Assembly: GCF_030247195.1 (NCBI RefSeq)
Contig: NC_080671.1
Span: 198,968,125 to 199,032,124 of the forward strand
Source: Topomyia yanbarensis
Taxonomy: Eukaryota; Arthropoda; Insecta; Diptera; Culicidae
Direction of reading: 5' to 3'
Length of the DNA stretch: 64,000 bases
In this document: piece after piece, positions 1-11,929 of the stretch
How positions within the stretch are numbered: position 1 is the stretch's first letter
How the letters are laid out: each line of letters begins with the position of its first letter
The notes under the pieces: generated by a model
Seen by the model: the letters and a program-made list of their open reading frames with translations, nothing else
Told to the model about the DNA's origin: nothing
The model's database searches: none
Program-made: the position numbers and the translations under genes

Positions 1-768
1 CATTAGATCGTCAAGTCACTGAGGGAGGTGAGCTTTAAAGCTGAGCTGGAGTTACGTACCGACCATTCAAATCGCCAACGGAAGCTGCTACTCTATCTCT
101 TCATCGCCGTAACATCCGAACGTGGTGTATTTTGGATAGGCGGCTTCTCGCAGTCACACAATGGTCAAAAATCCCGAAAAGTTGGCCAAAAGTAAAAAAA
201 AAATAATGTTCTTCCTTTACAGCTTTTGAATTTCTTTTATATCATTTACCTTCCCATTGCACCCTACAATGTTATCAGTTCACCACTGATGGCTCTGTGA
301 CCTGCTATACTGTGACAGTATAGTTGTCGGAAAGGTCAAATCCAAAGTAAGTGTGTGTCAGGAAAACATGTTTTTTCAAAAATTCTATATTCACCAATAA
401 TAATTAAGAAAAATAAACTCTCACGTTGAAGGTATGTTCTTTAATATTGGGTCATTCTGCTTATTTCCAAGTGACATATACAAAAAACTTACAATTATTT
501 ATTGTTTGAAAATTATTAAAAGTTATACAAAAAAATACTAATTGAAAAATGGCAAAGGTTACTCGATCTAGTTGGTTTTTCTATTGCAAAATGTTTGTTA
601 CGCCTTTTGTAACAACTTTGTAAATATTAGCTGCAGTCACCTCAAGATTTAAGCTATATATAATCAGAAGTTAGAGTGAAATAATCCACGATAAAAAGAC
701 ACAAATCCTTAGAATAAAGAGATAGCGAGTTGGAATGCCCCACAAACAATGTGGCTTTTTGAAGCATC
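1..768. other. Unassigned AT-rich sequence
   Basis: No gene, recognisable protein similarity or clear repeat boundary was found here. All reading frames are short and broken. The first 180 bases are less AT-rich than the rest but give no recognisable product. Confidence 0.5.
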
Positions 769-1178
769 TACAGTAGGATTCCGTTTTTGGCAACAATATA
801 CTTTTTTCAGTTGCCAAAACAGGAACCGTGCCAAAAATGGAACCGTACTTTAAAAGCTTTTATTTTCAATTTGTTACATCATAAATGTTACAGCAACAGT
901 AATTATATAAGAATATGTGGTATGAAATGAAATGATAGAAGAAAATCAGCAAATATAATTTTATTTGCTATGCATGCCCCCATAAAATGTAGTAAAAATG
1001 ACTCCCATGTCTGGAAAAAAAGTCAAAAGTGATATCAATTATTAAAACTAAATGTGTATGAGCATTTTGTAAAAGATTTACTATGTACAACAACAATGTT
1101 GCCAAAAACGGAACATTTTTGTTGCCAAAAATGGAGCATGCCAGAAACGGAACGTGCCAAAAACAGAATCTTACTGTA
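769..1178. mobile_element. Short Tc1/mariner/pogo-type MITE
   Basis: The left end reads TACAGTAGGATTCCGTTTTT. The reverse complement of the right end reads TACAGTAAGATTCTGTTTTT, so the terminal inverted repeats differ at two of 20 positions. Both ends sit on TA, the target used by Tc1/mariner/pogo elements. The 410-bp interior has no coding capacity and repeats a TTGCCAAAAA(C/T)GGAAC motif near both ends. The superfamily is inferred from termini and TA target only. Confidence 0.65.
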
Positions 1179-2360
1179 CTTCCAAAACGTTACATAAACG
1201 TCAAAAATCAAATAAAATAGATACAGCAAAAAACTCGTTTAATGGAGTTATCTCGATATGTGCTTCTGTTTCATTTCATATTCTTTAAGCGATGAAAATT
1301 TTCCATCTTCGACTTAGTTTTTCAAAATAAGTTCCTCTACAAACTTCTCGGAGATGCCTAACCATTTAAACAATAAATTAGAAAGTAATTTTTTATCTGA
1401 ATTATCTGAGTTTTTTATCTGAGTGAACAAGCCTTTCCGTAGACATCGAAGTGGCATACCCAATAGTTTCATCGCAAATATCAATATCCGCCTTTTTTGA
1501 TTTCGTCCCACTGTGAACGTTGTGCATCGGAATTGTGTCGCTAACCGTCGTCAGGATAAAACACCTCCAACACATGTTCTACGTCGAGATGCGCCGGGGA
1601 GCTTGGGACACGGGTTGAAGTGTTGAAAAAACAGTTCCAACAGATTGCTGCTTCCGATGATAGCGAATTGGTTCGTTATTCTGGAACGAAATTCGCTCGC
1701 ATGCAAAACAGCATCACGGGCGGAGAATACTCGACCTGGTTTCAATGGAAGTTAGGAAAGTTTGCATCATCAAAAGCACATACCTGGCGCACTGTGGGAA
1801 ATGATAGACCTACTGAAGAGTGCATTCTCATTTTCGCAGCTAGAAAATTTGCTTCAAAACTTTGTCCAGTGGACTTGCGCCCTGTACACGGTCTATTCGC
1901 AACTCTATTGGGACTGGTCTCAGACCACTTATGTAAGATACAATGACAGCGAGAGTGATTTATTGGTCCGAAGACCGAAGATCCTTTTTTACCTCTCTGG
2001 TGTCATAAATAATTACTCCCTCGTGCCATTTTGTAGATGGAACACAAACCAGGTACACGTGGTTAGGTACTTATCGGATTGAGGCAGAGGTGTCAATTCA
2101 ATTTGATTATTTCGTTTGTTCGGTGGATATCATTCATAACCTGATTCTTACCCCTATGGCACTAGGCATAGTTCTGTACTGCTGTGAACGATGCAGAATT
2201 GAGATGGATTTAATAAGGTTGAGTTCGGGCAGATTTCTTAGATTTCATTTTTGGACGTACATGGGCAGATTATTCAATTGAATAACGAGGTAAAATTAAA
2301 CTCCTTGATGTAAACAATTGTTATCTTTGTTGACGTTTTTTACTTTTTTCTGATTTCATT
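1179..2360. other. Unassigned sequence with short ORFs
   Basis: Small open frames occur at 1314-1511 (minus) and 1620-1946 and 1762-2082 (plus). They overlap in opposite or alternative frames, lack recognisable domains and show no splice context I can defend. I see no supported gene. Confidence 0.4.
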
Positions 2361-2525
2361 ACATCCAGCAGATGCGCATCTCTGACGTATTGGGCTTGTG
2401 GAAGGTGGTATCTGTGCTTGTGACGACGGCTAGCATGATCTCGAACATATAGTCTGGGAGTGTGCCGGAAATTATTCCGCCAGGCCTCAGTACTCTTTTC
2501 GAACCCGAGAGAGACAGCCTAGCGG
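2361..2525 (+). pseudogene. Fragment of an I-clade LINE ORF2 C-terminus
   Basis: The DNA aligns by eye with 47811-47960 of the large LINE in this window, the cysteine/histidine-rich tail after RNase H. Both share cgtattgggct(c/t)gtgg, tctg(c/t)gcttgtg, and a reading of the type R-I-G-L-V-x-x-G-I-C-A-C followed by E-H-x-V-W-x-C-A. The fragment carries an in-frame TAG and frameshifts, so it is a dead remnant. Confidence 0.6.
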
Positions 2526-2574
2526 TTGTATAGTCGATCGATTGTGTTGACACAAGCCGATTTATGTTGATTTC

Positions 2575-2673
2575 GTTTTTAGAATCGACTCGCTCTAGGT
2601 TCGCTCTGAGCTGTCACTTTTGTATGAATTTTGTAAATATTAGAGCGAACCTAGGGCGACTCTGATCTAAAAC
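2575..2673. mobile_element. 99-bp palindromic mini-element
   Basis: Two arms of about 32 bp starting GTTTTTAGAATCGACTCGCT are inverted around a loop of about 35 bp. The right arm has a few mismatches, and the shared core is CTAGGTTCGCTCT. It has no coding capacity. It is probably a miniature foldback element with unclear target duplication. Confidence 0.5.
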
Positions 2674-3345
2674 CGAAAGCAGCATTAGTTGGTGGGAGAG
2701 TTTACACATACTCATGGAACGATGTTTTTGCCGATAGCATAGCCTGCTTAATATTATAGATAGCAGCTCATGCCAATCATCGAATCGTTGTGGTGATGTT
2801 TATATCTAGCCTTATACTGCATTGCGATGGATTGTGTAACTGGCCAGCCCAACGAGACCACCCACCTGGTTTAGAGCTGTCCGGTCTCGATAGAGGGTTC
2901 TGGCTTTCTTCAATGTAAGAAGGAAGCAAGCTAGCTGATCACAACCGTCCGAGCCGCGCGTAGAATGAACCCGAAAAATATCCGAAATGATCAATACGAA
3001 CCAGTTCCAAAGCAAACATTCCATTCGCGGGTTTTTTCATCACTGGTAGAGTCCATTCTGTCCAATAGACCACCCACAGTTAAATTCGAGAGTGATTCCA
3101 GTTGGTATCAGGGTGAACCTCCCCAGTAAAAGACAAAAAAGATGAGAAAGGAATACCGACCGAAATCAACGACCCCAAAAGACTGCACCAAATCGACAAT
3201 TGCTACATCTACCGTACAGGAAACCTCATTTAACACAGAACAGAACTTTTCAAAACATCAAACATTTATTCCTATTCACAATTTTCATTCTCCGGTTTTT
3301 CTTATTCGTGGCAAGCTAGTCGCTTTTCCCCCTCTCGGTTTCTCT
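2674..3345. other. Unassigned sequence
   Basis: No supportable gene. A minus-strand frame at 2812-3024 and a plus-strand frame at 3142-3432 are open but match no family I recognise. Confidence 0.4.
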
Positions 3346-4385
3346 ACACTGCAAATAATCCGCACATTGAACTCAAGTGTTCTACACTTAATTTTGCCGC
3401 ATCTGTCCTCACACTTAGATCTCATGTGTTAGACACTTATAAACATACTTCTTTGAAACGCGTTATTTCCAATAGACGCCACACTTTAGTTTCATATGCA
3501 TGGCGTATTAAAATCAAGTGCATGACAAATGGTTATTGATTGTAATTCATATAGAGTTCAAGTTGGAATCAACTTGAATATTATATTATTTCCTATAAAA
3601 CGCATGTGAAAAAAGTTAATTTTAAAAAGGAGAGAGAATTTTGTCAAAATGACTGATATATTTAAGATTTTTCAGTTCGTTTTTATTTCAATATAAAAAT
3701 AGAACTTAGCTTATGCAAATACAAATTTACTTACAACCTAATTAAAAATCTTCTTCATAAAGTTAGTCCGTTTAGGAATCGGGAAGTTGATGTCCAGTTG
3801 GAGTTCCCGTAGCACTCCCTCGCTCTTTCTTCATTCTGTAAAAAAGATATACTGTAATGAATTAAATATTTTACCGGAAACATACACTGCAAATAATCTG
3901 CACATTGAATTCAAGCATTTAACACTTAATTTTGCCGCAACTGGTTTGGCACTTCGATCTTATGTGTCAGACACTTAACAACACACTTCTTTGAAAAACG
4001 TTAAGGTTGCACAGAGAAAGGGTAAAATTCGCAAACGAAAAAAGCAGTTTTTTTCCACACCGTATGTCAGATCTTCATAAAAATCAATCAGCAGTACTGT
4101 AACAACATTCTACATACGCTGATTGATTTTTATGAAGATCTGACATACGGTGTGGAAAAAAACTGCTTTTTTCGTTTGCGAATTTTACCCTTTCTCTGTG
4201 CAACCTTAATTCCAACAAATGCCACACTTAAGTTTCAAATAAAAGGCATATTCAAAACAATTGTTTGGCAATTGGTTATTGAACGTAATTCGCATAGTAA
4301 TCAAGTTTGCATCAACATGAATATTATATAATTTCTTATAAAACACAAGTGATTAAATGTTAATTTTCAAATGGAAGGACATTAC
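3346..4385. repeat. Two tandem copies of the ACACTGCAAATAAT repeat
   Basis: Copy 1 starts at 3346 and copy 2 at 3884, 538 bp apart. Both begin ACACTGCAAATAATC(C/T)GCAC and continue with matching blocks such as CACTTAATTTTGCCGCA and AACTTGAATATTATAT-like text. Copy 2 is interrupted by the foldback element at 4005-4205. Unit content is rich in CACTTAA / TTAAGTG motifs, giving internal dyads. The family reappears at 6000-6600 and 16620-16802, mostly as its other terminus. Non-coding. Confidence 0.65.
4005..4205. mobile_element. 201-bp near-perfect foldback MITE with TTAA target
   Basis: The left arm 4005-4092 and right arm 4118-4205 (88 bp each) are reverse complements around a 25-base spacer. 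Termini read GGTTGCACAGAG. TTAA flanks both sides (4001-4004 and 4206-4209). The unoccupied version of the same repeat at about 3458 reads straight across the insertion point, which supports a real insertion with a TTAA duplication (piggyBac/Kolobok-type target). Non-coding. Confidence 0.85.
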
Positions 4386-4740
4386 TATTTATGATTGATA
4401 CAAGGACTGATGCATTAGAGATGTTGGTTTGATTAAATATTTTTTATTTATTTTATATACAACCTTAGCTTATTGACTACAAATAATCTTCTTAAAAAAA
4501 TCTTCTGCAATAATACAAATGGTTGCTATTGGATGCACAACTATACGTGGGCTGTCAAAATCTGTCTAGAATGTCGTGACGCATTTCCCTTCGGGCGTAA
4601 GACGTTCGTTTGGACTATTACGCCAATCGAGGAAGATACCAGAAGATTCTACGCCGAGCCTATTCCTCTGCTGCTGAAAATAGTTCCATGCAGAATTTCG
4701 TCCTAGAAGCCAAAGTGGCGCTAATTCAAAAAGAAAGAAT

Positions 4741-5745
4741 CAAGCATGATTTTTGAAAACACCGTAACTAACAAATGTAAACAAACTGAGATTATCACTC
4801 CCCCGCATTCTACGCATCTTAATGTACATGCTGACAAACTTTCGTTTCATTATTCGGTAATGCAGCTGAAAAATGCGCAATCGAAATAATGACGAACAAA
4901 CAACTGACACATCAACAGTGCATAAGTACAGTTTCGTCATGTTAGTTACGTTCGGTTTGATACTGCTGTAACACTTACGTTATTTTAATTTAATCGATTT
5001 TTGTAATTAAATCATTAAAATATACTACAATCTTTCTACTAAAATGCTCAATGTGTCTATAAGGGGAACAAGAGCACGCAGTTCCCTAATTCTAGCCAAT
5101 ATATTAGAGAAAAAGAATGCAAGTTATGTTATTCTAAGCACCACTAATGCACTTTCAGCACATTTTTATTTTCGATTCTCTAAATCTATCCTACAGTAGA
5201 TCAAATCTAAATACTTGTGACAATGCGAACAAAAATGAGATACTAAAATCGCCTAATTGAAAAATGTCGTAAGTGTAAGAGTGATGCTCAGAATAACGTA
5301 ACCTTTATTTGTCTTCAACACACTGCTCAAAGTGACAAACTACAAATGTTGGTTGTCCTCATTGGCATACTGCCTCGGCGGAACAGTTCAATCACAGAAT
5401 TGATTAAAAAATTATAAGATTAGTCACCACAATTGACAAAACTGAAATAACGTAAGTGCAACAAAGATACCAAAACTAACGAAAGTAAAACGACGAAACT
5501 GTGAGCGTGATACTAATAACATCGTAACTTTAATTTTTCTTCAATCCGGTCTTTTAAATGTCTTGATCGCGAATGTTCGCTCCATTCAATGAAAAGGCAT
5601 CTTTGGTGAGCATTTTGGCTAAATAATTGGTGTAAAAATCGGTATGGTTTTTAAATAACATTTAAAACAAAACTTCGAAATTGTCATCGCCGTTTTCTCT
5701 GTTTGGCTCAAATGCGAGTTTCGCTGTTTTCAAAAATCATGCTTG
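4741..5745. mobile_element. 1-kb non-coding inverted-repeat element
   Basis: The left end starts CAAGCATGATTTTTGAAAAC, and the reverse complement of 5726-5745 is the same 20 bases. Similarity continues inward with mismatches (CGtAACT / CGaAACT). GAAT precedes the left end and follows the right end, a possible 4-bp target duplication. It sits between the two halves of the ACACTGCAAATAAT repeat. No open frame of note. Confidence 0.65.
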
Positions 5746-5999
5746 GAATGGGTTATTAAGTTAATTATATGTTATGCTTATACATATAATACTGCAATAA
5801 ATAATAACTTTTTACCGAAAACATGTTAGAAATTTTATCGTTCTCTTCTTCTATTAATTACTTATGCAAAGCAACATGATACAGTGATTTACTTACCACT
5901 TAAAACCTTCAAAACATGTGGTGAAAATCCTATATTGGTCGGTTCAGCATGTTGCGCATCCATTTTGGTTCAAATTGATGTGAAAGAAACTTTTCTTTA

Positions 6000-6610
6000 A
6001 GTGTTTTTACACTTAATGTTGCCGTATTTGTGAGAAAACATAGGTTTCATGGGCAAAGCTTTTATTGTTCAATATTCTGTCACTTAAAATTGAAATGCGA
6101 CAAGTCAATCAGGTCATAGGGTCCCACACTTAATTCTCAAGTGTAATGTTTTTAAATGAAATATGAAAAGCACTTGAATTTTCAGTGTGGCTTGAAACTT
6201 AAATTTCATGTGTCGAATTTCTTCGAATAAAAGTGTACATTATTTACAGTGTATCTGTTATTCGATAATTTTACAAATTCCATCAATTTACTTACCATTC
6301 AAAACCTTTATAACCAGCCATGTTGCCTCAAATTGATGTAGGGAAAAGTGAACTTTTATTTAAGTGTTTGTACACTTAATGTTGCCGCAATTGTCAGCAA
6401 ACATAGATTTCATGGGGAAAACATTTATGATTCAAGACTTTGACACTTAAAATTTAAATGTTTATGACAGCAGATCATGTCATAGTGTTGCACACTTAAT
6501 TTTCAAGTGTAATTTTATTGAAGGGCAAATGGAAAATTCTTGAAGTTTCACTAAGGCTCGAAACTTAAATTTTATGTGTCAGATCTGTTCGAAAAAAGTA
6601 TACATTATTT
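6000..6610. repeat. Two tandem copies of the AAGTGT/ACAGTGTAT repeat terminus
   Basis: Blocks at about 6000-6254 and 6352-6610 share TTAAGTGTTT(T/G)TACACTTAATGTTGCCG, CACTTAAAATT, CACACTTAATT(C/T)TCAAGTGTAA and a final A(G/A)T(G/A)TACATTATTTA. The first ends at 6252 in ACAGTGT, the inverted counterpart of the ACACTG terminus at 3346 and 3884. The second ends in degenerate form. Non-coding. Confidence 0.6.
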
Positions 6611-8090
6611 ATTATTCAATATGATGCAGCCCCGTGAAAACTGTTTGTTGCCTGAAGCTGCCACCAAGTGCCAGTAGCGCTAGCTACGCTTCAAATGTTC
6701 AAGGTCTGTTCACATGAACTGTACGACACTGTTTAAAAGTTGGATTCAAAACAAGTAATTAGGTAATACTTTCATGGAAATATTTAAGAGATGGCACTGC
6801 TTCAGTGGTGGCTATGGTGAATTTAAATGTATGGGAAAGATATTAAAACTTGGGATTTTGGAGAAACTATAATATTGTGGTTGTAAAATGAATACACATT
6901 TGATGCAGAAAAAATTAAAGGGTTGTGTACAGGACACGACCACGGTGACATTAAAAATGTAGCTTTTTTCAAGAGCGTGCAAATGAATTTTATCTATCAC
7001 ACATATCGACTCACGTTCTTGTTCACTCGCCTGTTTTCATATGTTACAATTTGCTATATACCCTCCCCATTAAAATTGATTTAATTTATTGAAGGTCTTT
7101 TAACGGTAATCTATTAATTAATCAAGTATCTCACTAGGTGATTGGCATTATTTGGGTGATCCATCTAGTAAAAATAGGCTGGTCTGTCCAGAAAATATAT
7201 TCAAAAGAAAAGTTCCATATTGAGAGCTGTGATGAGGAAACCCACGCCCGCCTACGGAAATATACAGATTCTCCATAAAATATGAAATTTCATTTTCCAT
7301 TTAAATTTTCAATAATGTACTAATGAACTTAAGTAAACAATCTTAAGTGTAAGTATTTCTTGATCGATTAGTGGTGGAAAAATGAAATTATTTGATAAAT
7401 TACATTGTTATGCAACGTTCGCACTACCAGTTAAAACGGGTTGTTATGCTATCTTGGTGACATTTTTCTTGTGATGTGATGTGATGTGATGTGATTTGAA
7501 GCCACCATCAGCTCAAGGTTTTTCCAGTGAATGCGGGTAGACTTACAGTAGCCCCGAAATAGTTTATCGTGAAACCTTCACATTATTGCTGTTACTAAAG
7601 GGAAATCAAGAAGGGTTGGACGGGCCCGTAAGCAGAGACACTTACGCACACCCCGCAGGGGAAAAAGGAGGAAAAGAGTCCCTTCCAACAATAATATTCC
7701 AGTCAAAAGGTAAACAATTTCGCTATACATGCTTTACCCACCTGATGGTTTGTTTTGAGAAGGGTGCGTCAAACTCATATAAGACCTTCTGAAGAAAACA
7801 AGTTTCCTTCAAGTGACTTGGGCTGGCTATCCACGTTCCCTCGTCCAGTCCTCAATTCGTATGATACCCTGTTGCTCTCATCCCTTCCCAGTATTAAATT
7901 TTTATATAGTGAATGTTATCAGGATAATGTATGTAATGGAATTTATGGTTCACAATGAATATCATATAACAACATGCAATTAATATAACGTATACCATGA
8001 ATTTAATTATGTTAATGAGCAATATAAAACAATATAGTGCGTATAATGAGTAATGAAATCAAAGGGATCATATTGTAATGATAGAGACAA
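6611..8090. other. Unassigned sequence with a small TGTGA microsatellite
   Basis: No supportable gene. About five TGTGA units lie at 7470-7496. From about 7955 the text becomes a degenerate AT-rich repeat (ATATAATG-like). The same texture resumes at 12180 beyond the hAT element. Confidence 0.45.
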
Positions 8091-8098
8091 TCCATGTG

Positions 8099-11000
8099 CA
8101 GGGCAGGAAAAGTTCGAAAAATGAATTGATTGCTGTTCGAAGCTTCACGAAGCACCTTCTCAAGCATACCACATGCAATCGATAAGTTTCACACAATCGC
8201 TGCGAACATTTAGGGGTAAAACTTATCTCTGCTCGGACGAAGCGAGCTTCGCATCTAGTTCGCTTTTTACAATGTTCGAAAAAGTTCACATTAACCTTAG
8301 AAGCACACATCGTCGAACACGAGGTAAGCTCTTGGCTCGTGGTTTTTGCGTTTTTGGAACATTTCCACAGAGTTTCGAAGCGATATTCGGTGAACACATA
8401 TAAAGCGAATACCTCGTTTATTTGAGAATCGCGAACATCGAAGTTTTATACCGCTTCAAGCATCAGCATCATGAGGCCACCGCGAACATGTTCGCTACGT
8501 GACTATCTGTCTTAAAATCATAAACTGTAAATCTTATTTTGAGTATAAATAAAATGGATTATTTTAAGATTATAATTTAGGATTTAGGGATTAGGTGCGT
8601 CGCATACCTTACCAATTTATGAGCCACGAGTTTGAATGAGCGTAATGGTAGTGAAATTCAAATTCTTTTTTTCGGAATACAATTATGTTTACTAGCTACT
8701 TTGATTGCAAACTCGTCTTTTCTTCTTCAATCAGAGTATATTTTCCCTGCCAAGGAGTTTAGGTGAAGATGTATAAAGTATGTTTAAGGGGGTAAGGGTT
8801 TCAGCGTGAATTTTTTTTTTGTGAAATGACTCTTTTGGATGAAATGATACATTATAATGTACAAAAGTTTTGATCAATTCGCTTCGCCCAAGTTTCTAAA
8901 AAAATCGCAAATAGTGTTTTCTAACGCTAAAACCATTACCCCTCTCTTAATAATCTACCTATCTAAAACAAATTCTTCCTAAAAAGAACAATTTTCGGAT
9001 GGAATCTCACAGCTGACGTCTGAGTTCAGTTAAACGGCGAACTTCAGTTATTTGCATCCACTGAGGGGTAGTTAGGCGTAGTCCATTGGCCTTTGTTTTC
9101 AACTTGTTGCGGTTTCTAACGTTCTTGCGCAACATTCCTAAATCGGCTAGTCATATTCACTCAATAATATGCGATGATTTGTGTGTTAAACGTTATTTTT
9201 AATTTTTCCAAATGAATTTATTAACCTAGTACCTACATACTTGAATCCATTATTATTGTCATTAGTTGAATTATAATGTTGCATTCCAGGCACCTGTACC
9301 AAACCAAGAGGAAAGCTTCCAAATGATTTTTATAATATTGTTTTATAAGTTTATTGGTTGATTACCTAATCACAAGAGACAAAATATTTATTTTAAAACA
9401 TTTTCGACAGAATCTGTTCACTTAATAAATGAAGTGTCAAACTTATTACATGTTCCACTTTTATGAAATTTATTTCCTGACTCCTGTACATGTGTTTTGT
9501 TATAAATAATGAAAAGGATATTCCAACTTGTTTGTATTGTATTTGTTAACTAATTACTGATGGAGAAACGCAAAGAACTTACAAACAATGTTCTAGTGAT
9601 TTTTTTTTTGTTGGAAATCCAAAAACAATTCTGAAAAGGACAAAATTTGGTTTATCTTCTCCATGATGTAATCTTTCCTTATTTGACTGTTACTAATAAA
9701 AAATAAAAGAAAGAAATATTTAGGGCCCCCTGTATTTTTTTTGAATCAGTTATAGCCGAAATGCTTTATGTAAGGGAAATCTCGGAAAATGAGAAGCGAA
9801 ATAAATAACTCCAAGTAGAATGAAAGTTGTTCTAAACTCGAACTTTTTCGAATACTGTCTTTCCATTATTATTCGCTTTTTGTCGCATTCCATATTTTGA
9901 TATATTATTTTGAAGACCCATATTTTAGATCAATACAATAGTGATTCTTCAAAAGGGCTAATGAGACTTTTGTAAACAAACTTATTTCGCTCATTTTTCC
10001 ACTACAGAGTTGAATTTTATGAAAAATACACATGAATCAACATCTTTGCCCTTGGTAGAATCGGTTTCAAATGTTTTCTGTGTTGAAATGATAAGAAATT
10101 AATGGCGATTTCGCTTGAACCTGAAACTGAGTCAGGTTCTAACCCCAACCGCTGTCAGTTCATACATTTTGACTGCAGTTGGGGTTAGGAACTGACTCAG
10201 TTTCGACTCAAACAAAAACCACATAAGAGAAATCAGCAAAACAAAAGTTTGTTCACAAATCTTATTAGCCCTATTCAAATGTTGATATGGAATAATAAAA
10301 TCAATCAAGATTAATTTCGATTTTTTTTTAATTTTACGGTGGTGTAATCCCTTAAGTGGTTGATTTAACGGTTTCTTTCAAAATTTATCGAACCTACTCC
10401 CATTCGTTCATTCGTTGGAGTAGTTTATGTTAAAGAGAGTGTACTAAATTAATAGGAACACTTAAATTTAGGAAGTTATGACCCTCGCTCCACAATGCAG
10501 TTTGCGACAGAATTGCTCAACTGAAAATTATTAAATGAAATGAATGAAAACAAACATTAGACTATAGCATTTTGTACGCATGCACTTCAGAGGTCCAAGA
10601 GTTACAATTTCTGTTCTAGTTCTCGGATCGCCAACACATTTTTTTCGATTTTTTGGCCCTGTTCTCAAGGGAAATCCAGTTTTTAACTTTTTGCATACAT
10701 ATTGCATTGAATGAAGAACTTAGATAATGTATTCATAAAGTATTAGTAATAATTCAATTGTCCGTTCATTTTAAAAGGCTATTTTCTATAACTTTACAAC
10801 TGATTGAATTTCACTTTCAAAATTTCTCGAAATATCATGTTCTAAAAGTTCTCAACCGATATAATATTCGAAAACAGTTATAAAAAATGTCTGATCACAC
10901 TGGTAGATGGATTCAAAGCGTTTTTTAAATAAGTGCACGAAAAAACATGCGCCCTTCTAAAACATACTTCTGAATCAAAATGGTTTTACTGTTAGTCGAA

Positions 11001-11921
11001 AACAAGATTTACAAAACGACCAGAACTGCCAAATATGAATCGGGAATGGTCGAGTTTATTGACATTCCCTATTTATTTCTAGGATTCATCATACACATCA
11101 TGACGTTATTTATTTAACTGATAATCGATTTTTTCCTTTGAATGGATATCGATATCTTTATCCTCAAGAAACTGACATAACTGGTAGGTGACTATAGGAA
11201 CATGACTAAGATAAGCGGCCCACTCAATACGTCGTGTACATTGTGTTTAACTTCATTTTCTAGCCCTAATTTATTTCATTTGAAAATTTATCCCCGCCCT
11301 GTCACGAAATCTTGATTTTATCCCTACTGGTAATATATCAGTAGGGTATCTTAAATAAACTTGTTACGTCACTTTTCAGTTAACCCCAGCATCCATAAGC
11401 TACACATTGTCACAATTATTTTTCACCTATTCCATTCTTAATACAAGGCCTCTGTCTAGAATATACTTTTTTTGCATAACTAGTAGGTAGGTATTTGAAT
11501 AAAGAAAACTAATATCGTCCGGCGAACATGTTAACGATGGCCCTCGCGATGCTAAATTGATATAATCTTTCGATGTTCGCGATTCTGAAATACTTCGAGG
11601 TAATCTTTTTTCTGTGTTCACGAACATCGCTTCGAAGCTCCGTGTAACTGTTTCAAAAATATCGATCACACGAACCAAGAGCTTAGCTCGTGTTCGTCGA
11701 AAACTACGCAAAAGCTTTTACATATCTTTCCGAACATCAATGAAATGAACAAGAAGCTTCATTTGTCCTCGCCGAAGAGCATGCAAAAGTATCGCCCAAA
11801 TGTCCGCAATTACGATGGTAAGCGATTGTGATGCGAAGCTTGTGTATACGAACCAGTAACGCAAAGCTTCGCGCTTTGAAAGTATTCGAACATAGGCTCG
11901 GTTCGAATATTTCCTGCCCTG
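8099..11921. mobile_element. 3.8-kb non-autonomous hAT-type transposon
   Basis: The element starts CAGGGCAGGAAAAGTTCGAA, and the reverse complement of its right end reads CAGGGCAGGAAATATTCGAA. Each end is flanked by the same 8 bases, TCCATGTG (8091-8098 and 11922-11929). A CAGGG start plus an 8-bp duplication is the hAT hallmark. About 400 bp at each end (8099-8500 and 11517-11921) are inverted relatives, rich in GTTCGAA, GAACATCG and GAAGCTT motifs that look like subterminal transposase sites. No transposase frame is visible in the 3 kb interior, so it could only move in trans. Confidence 0.85.
10125..10208. repeat. Hairpin inside the hAT element
   Basis: GAAACTGAGTCAGGTTCTAA and the following CCCCAACC block are mirrored by GTTGGGGTTAGGAACTGACT near 10180, around a loop near TCATACATTTTG. 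The arms are about 35 bp with few mismatches. It may be an independent micro-MITE that inserted into the hAT element; no target duplication could be assigned. Confidence 0.55.
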
Positions 11922-11929
11922 TCCATGTG

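Noticed and set aside
1314..1946. Host exon candidates on either strand
   Set aside because: Frames overlap in opposite directions, with no splice signals or family similarity that I could defend.
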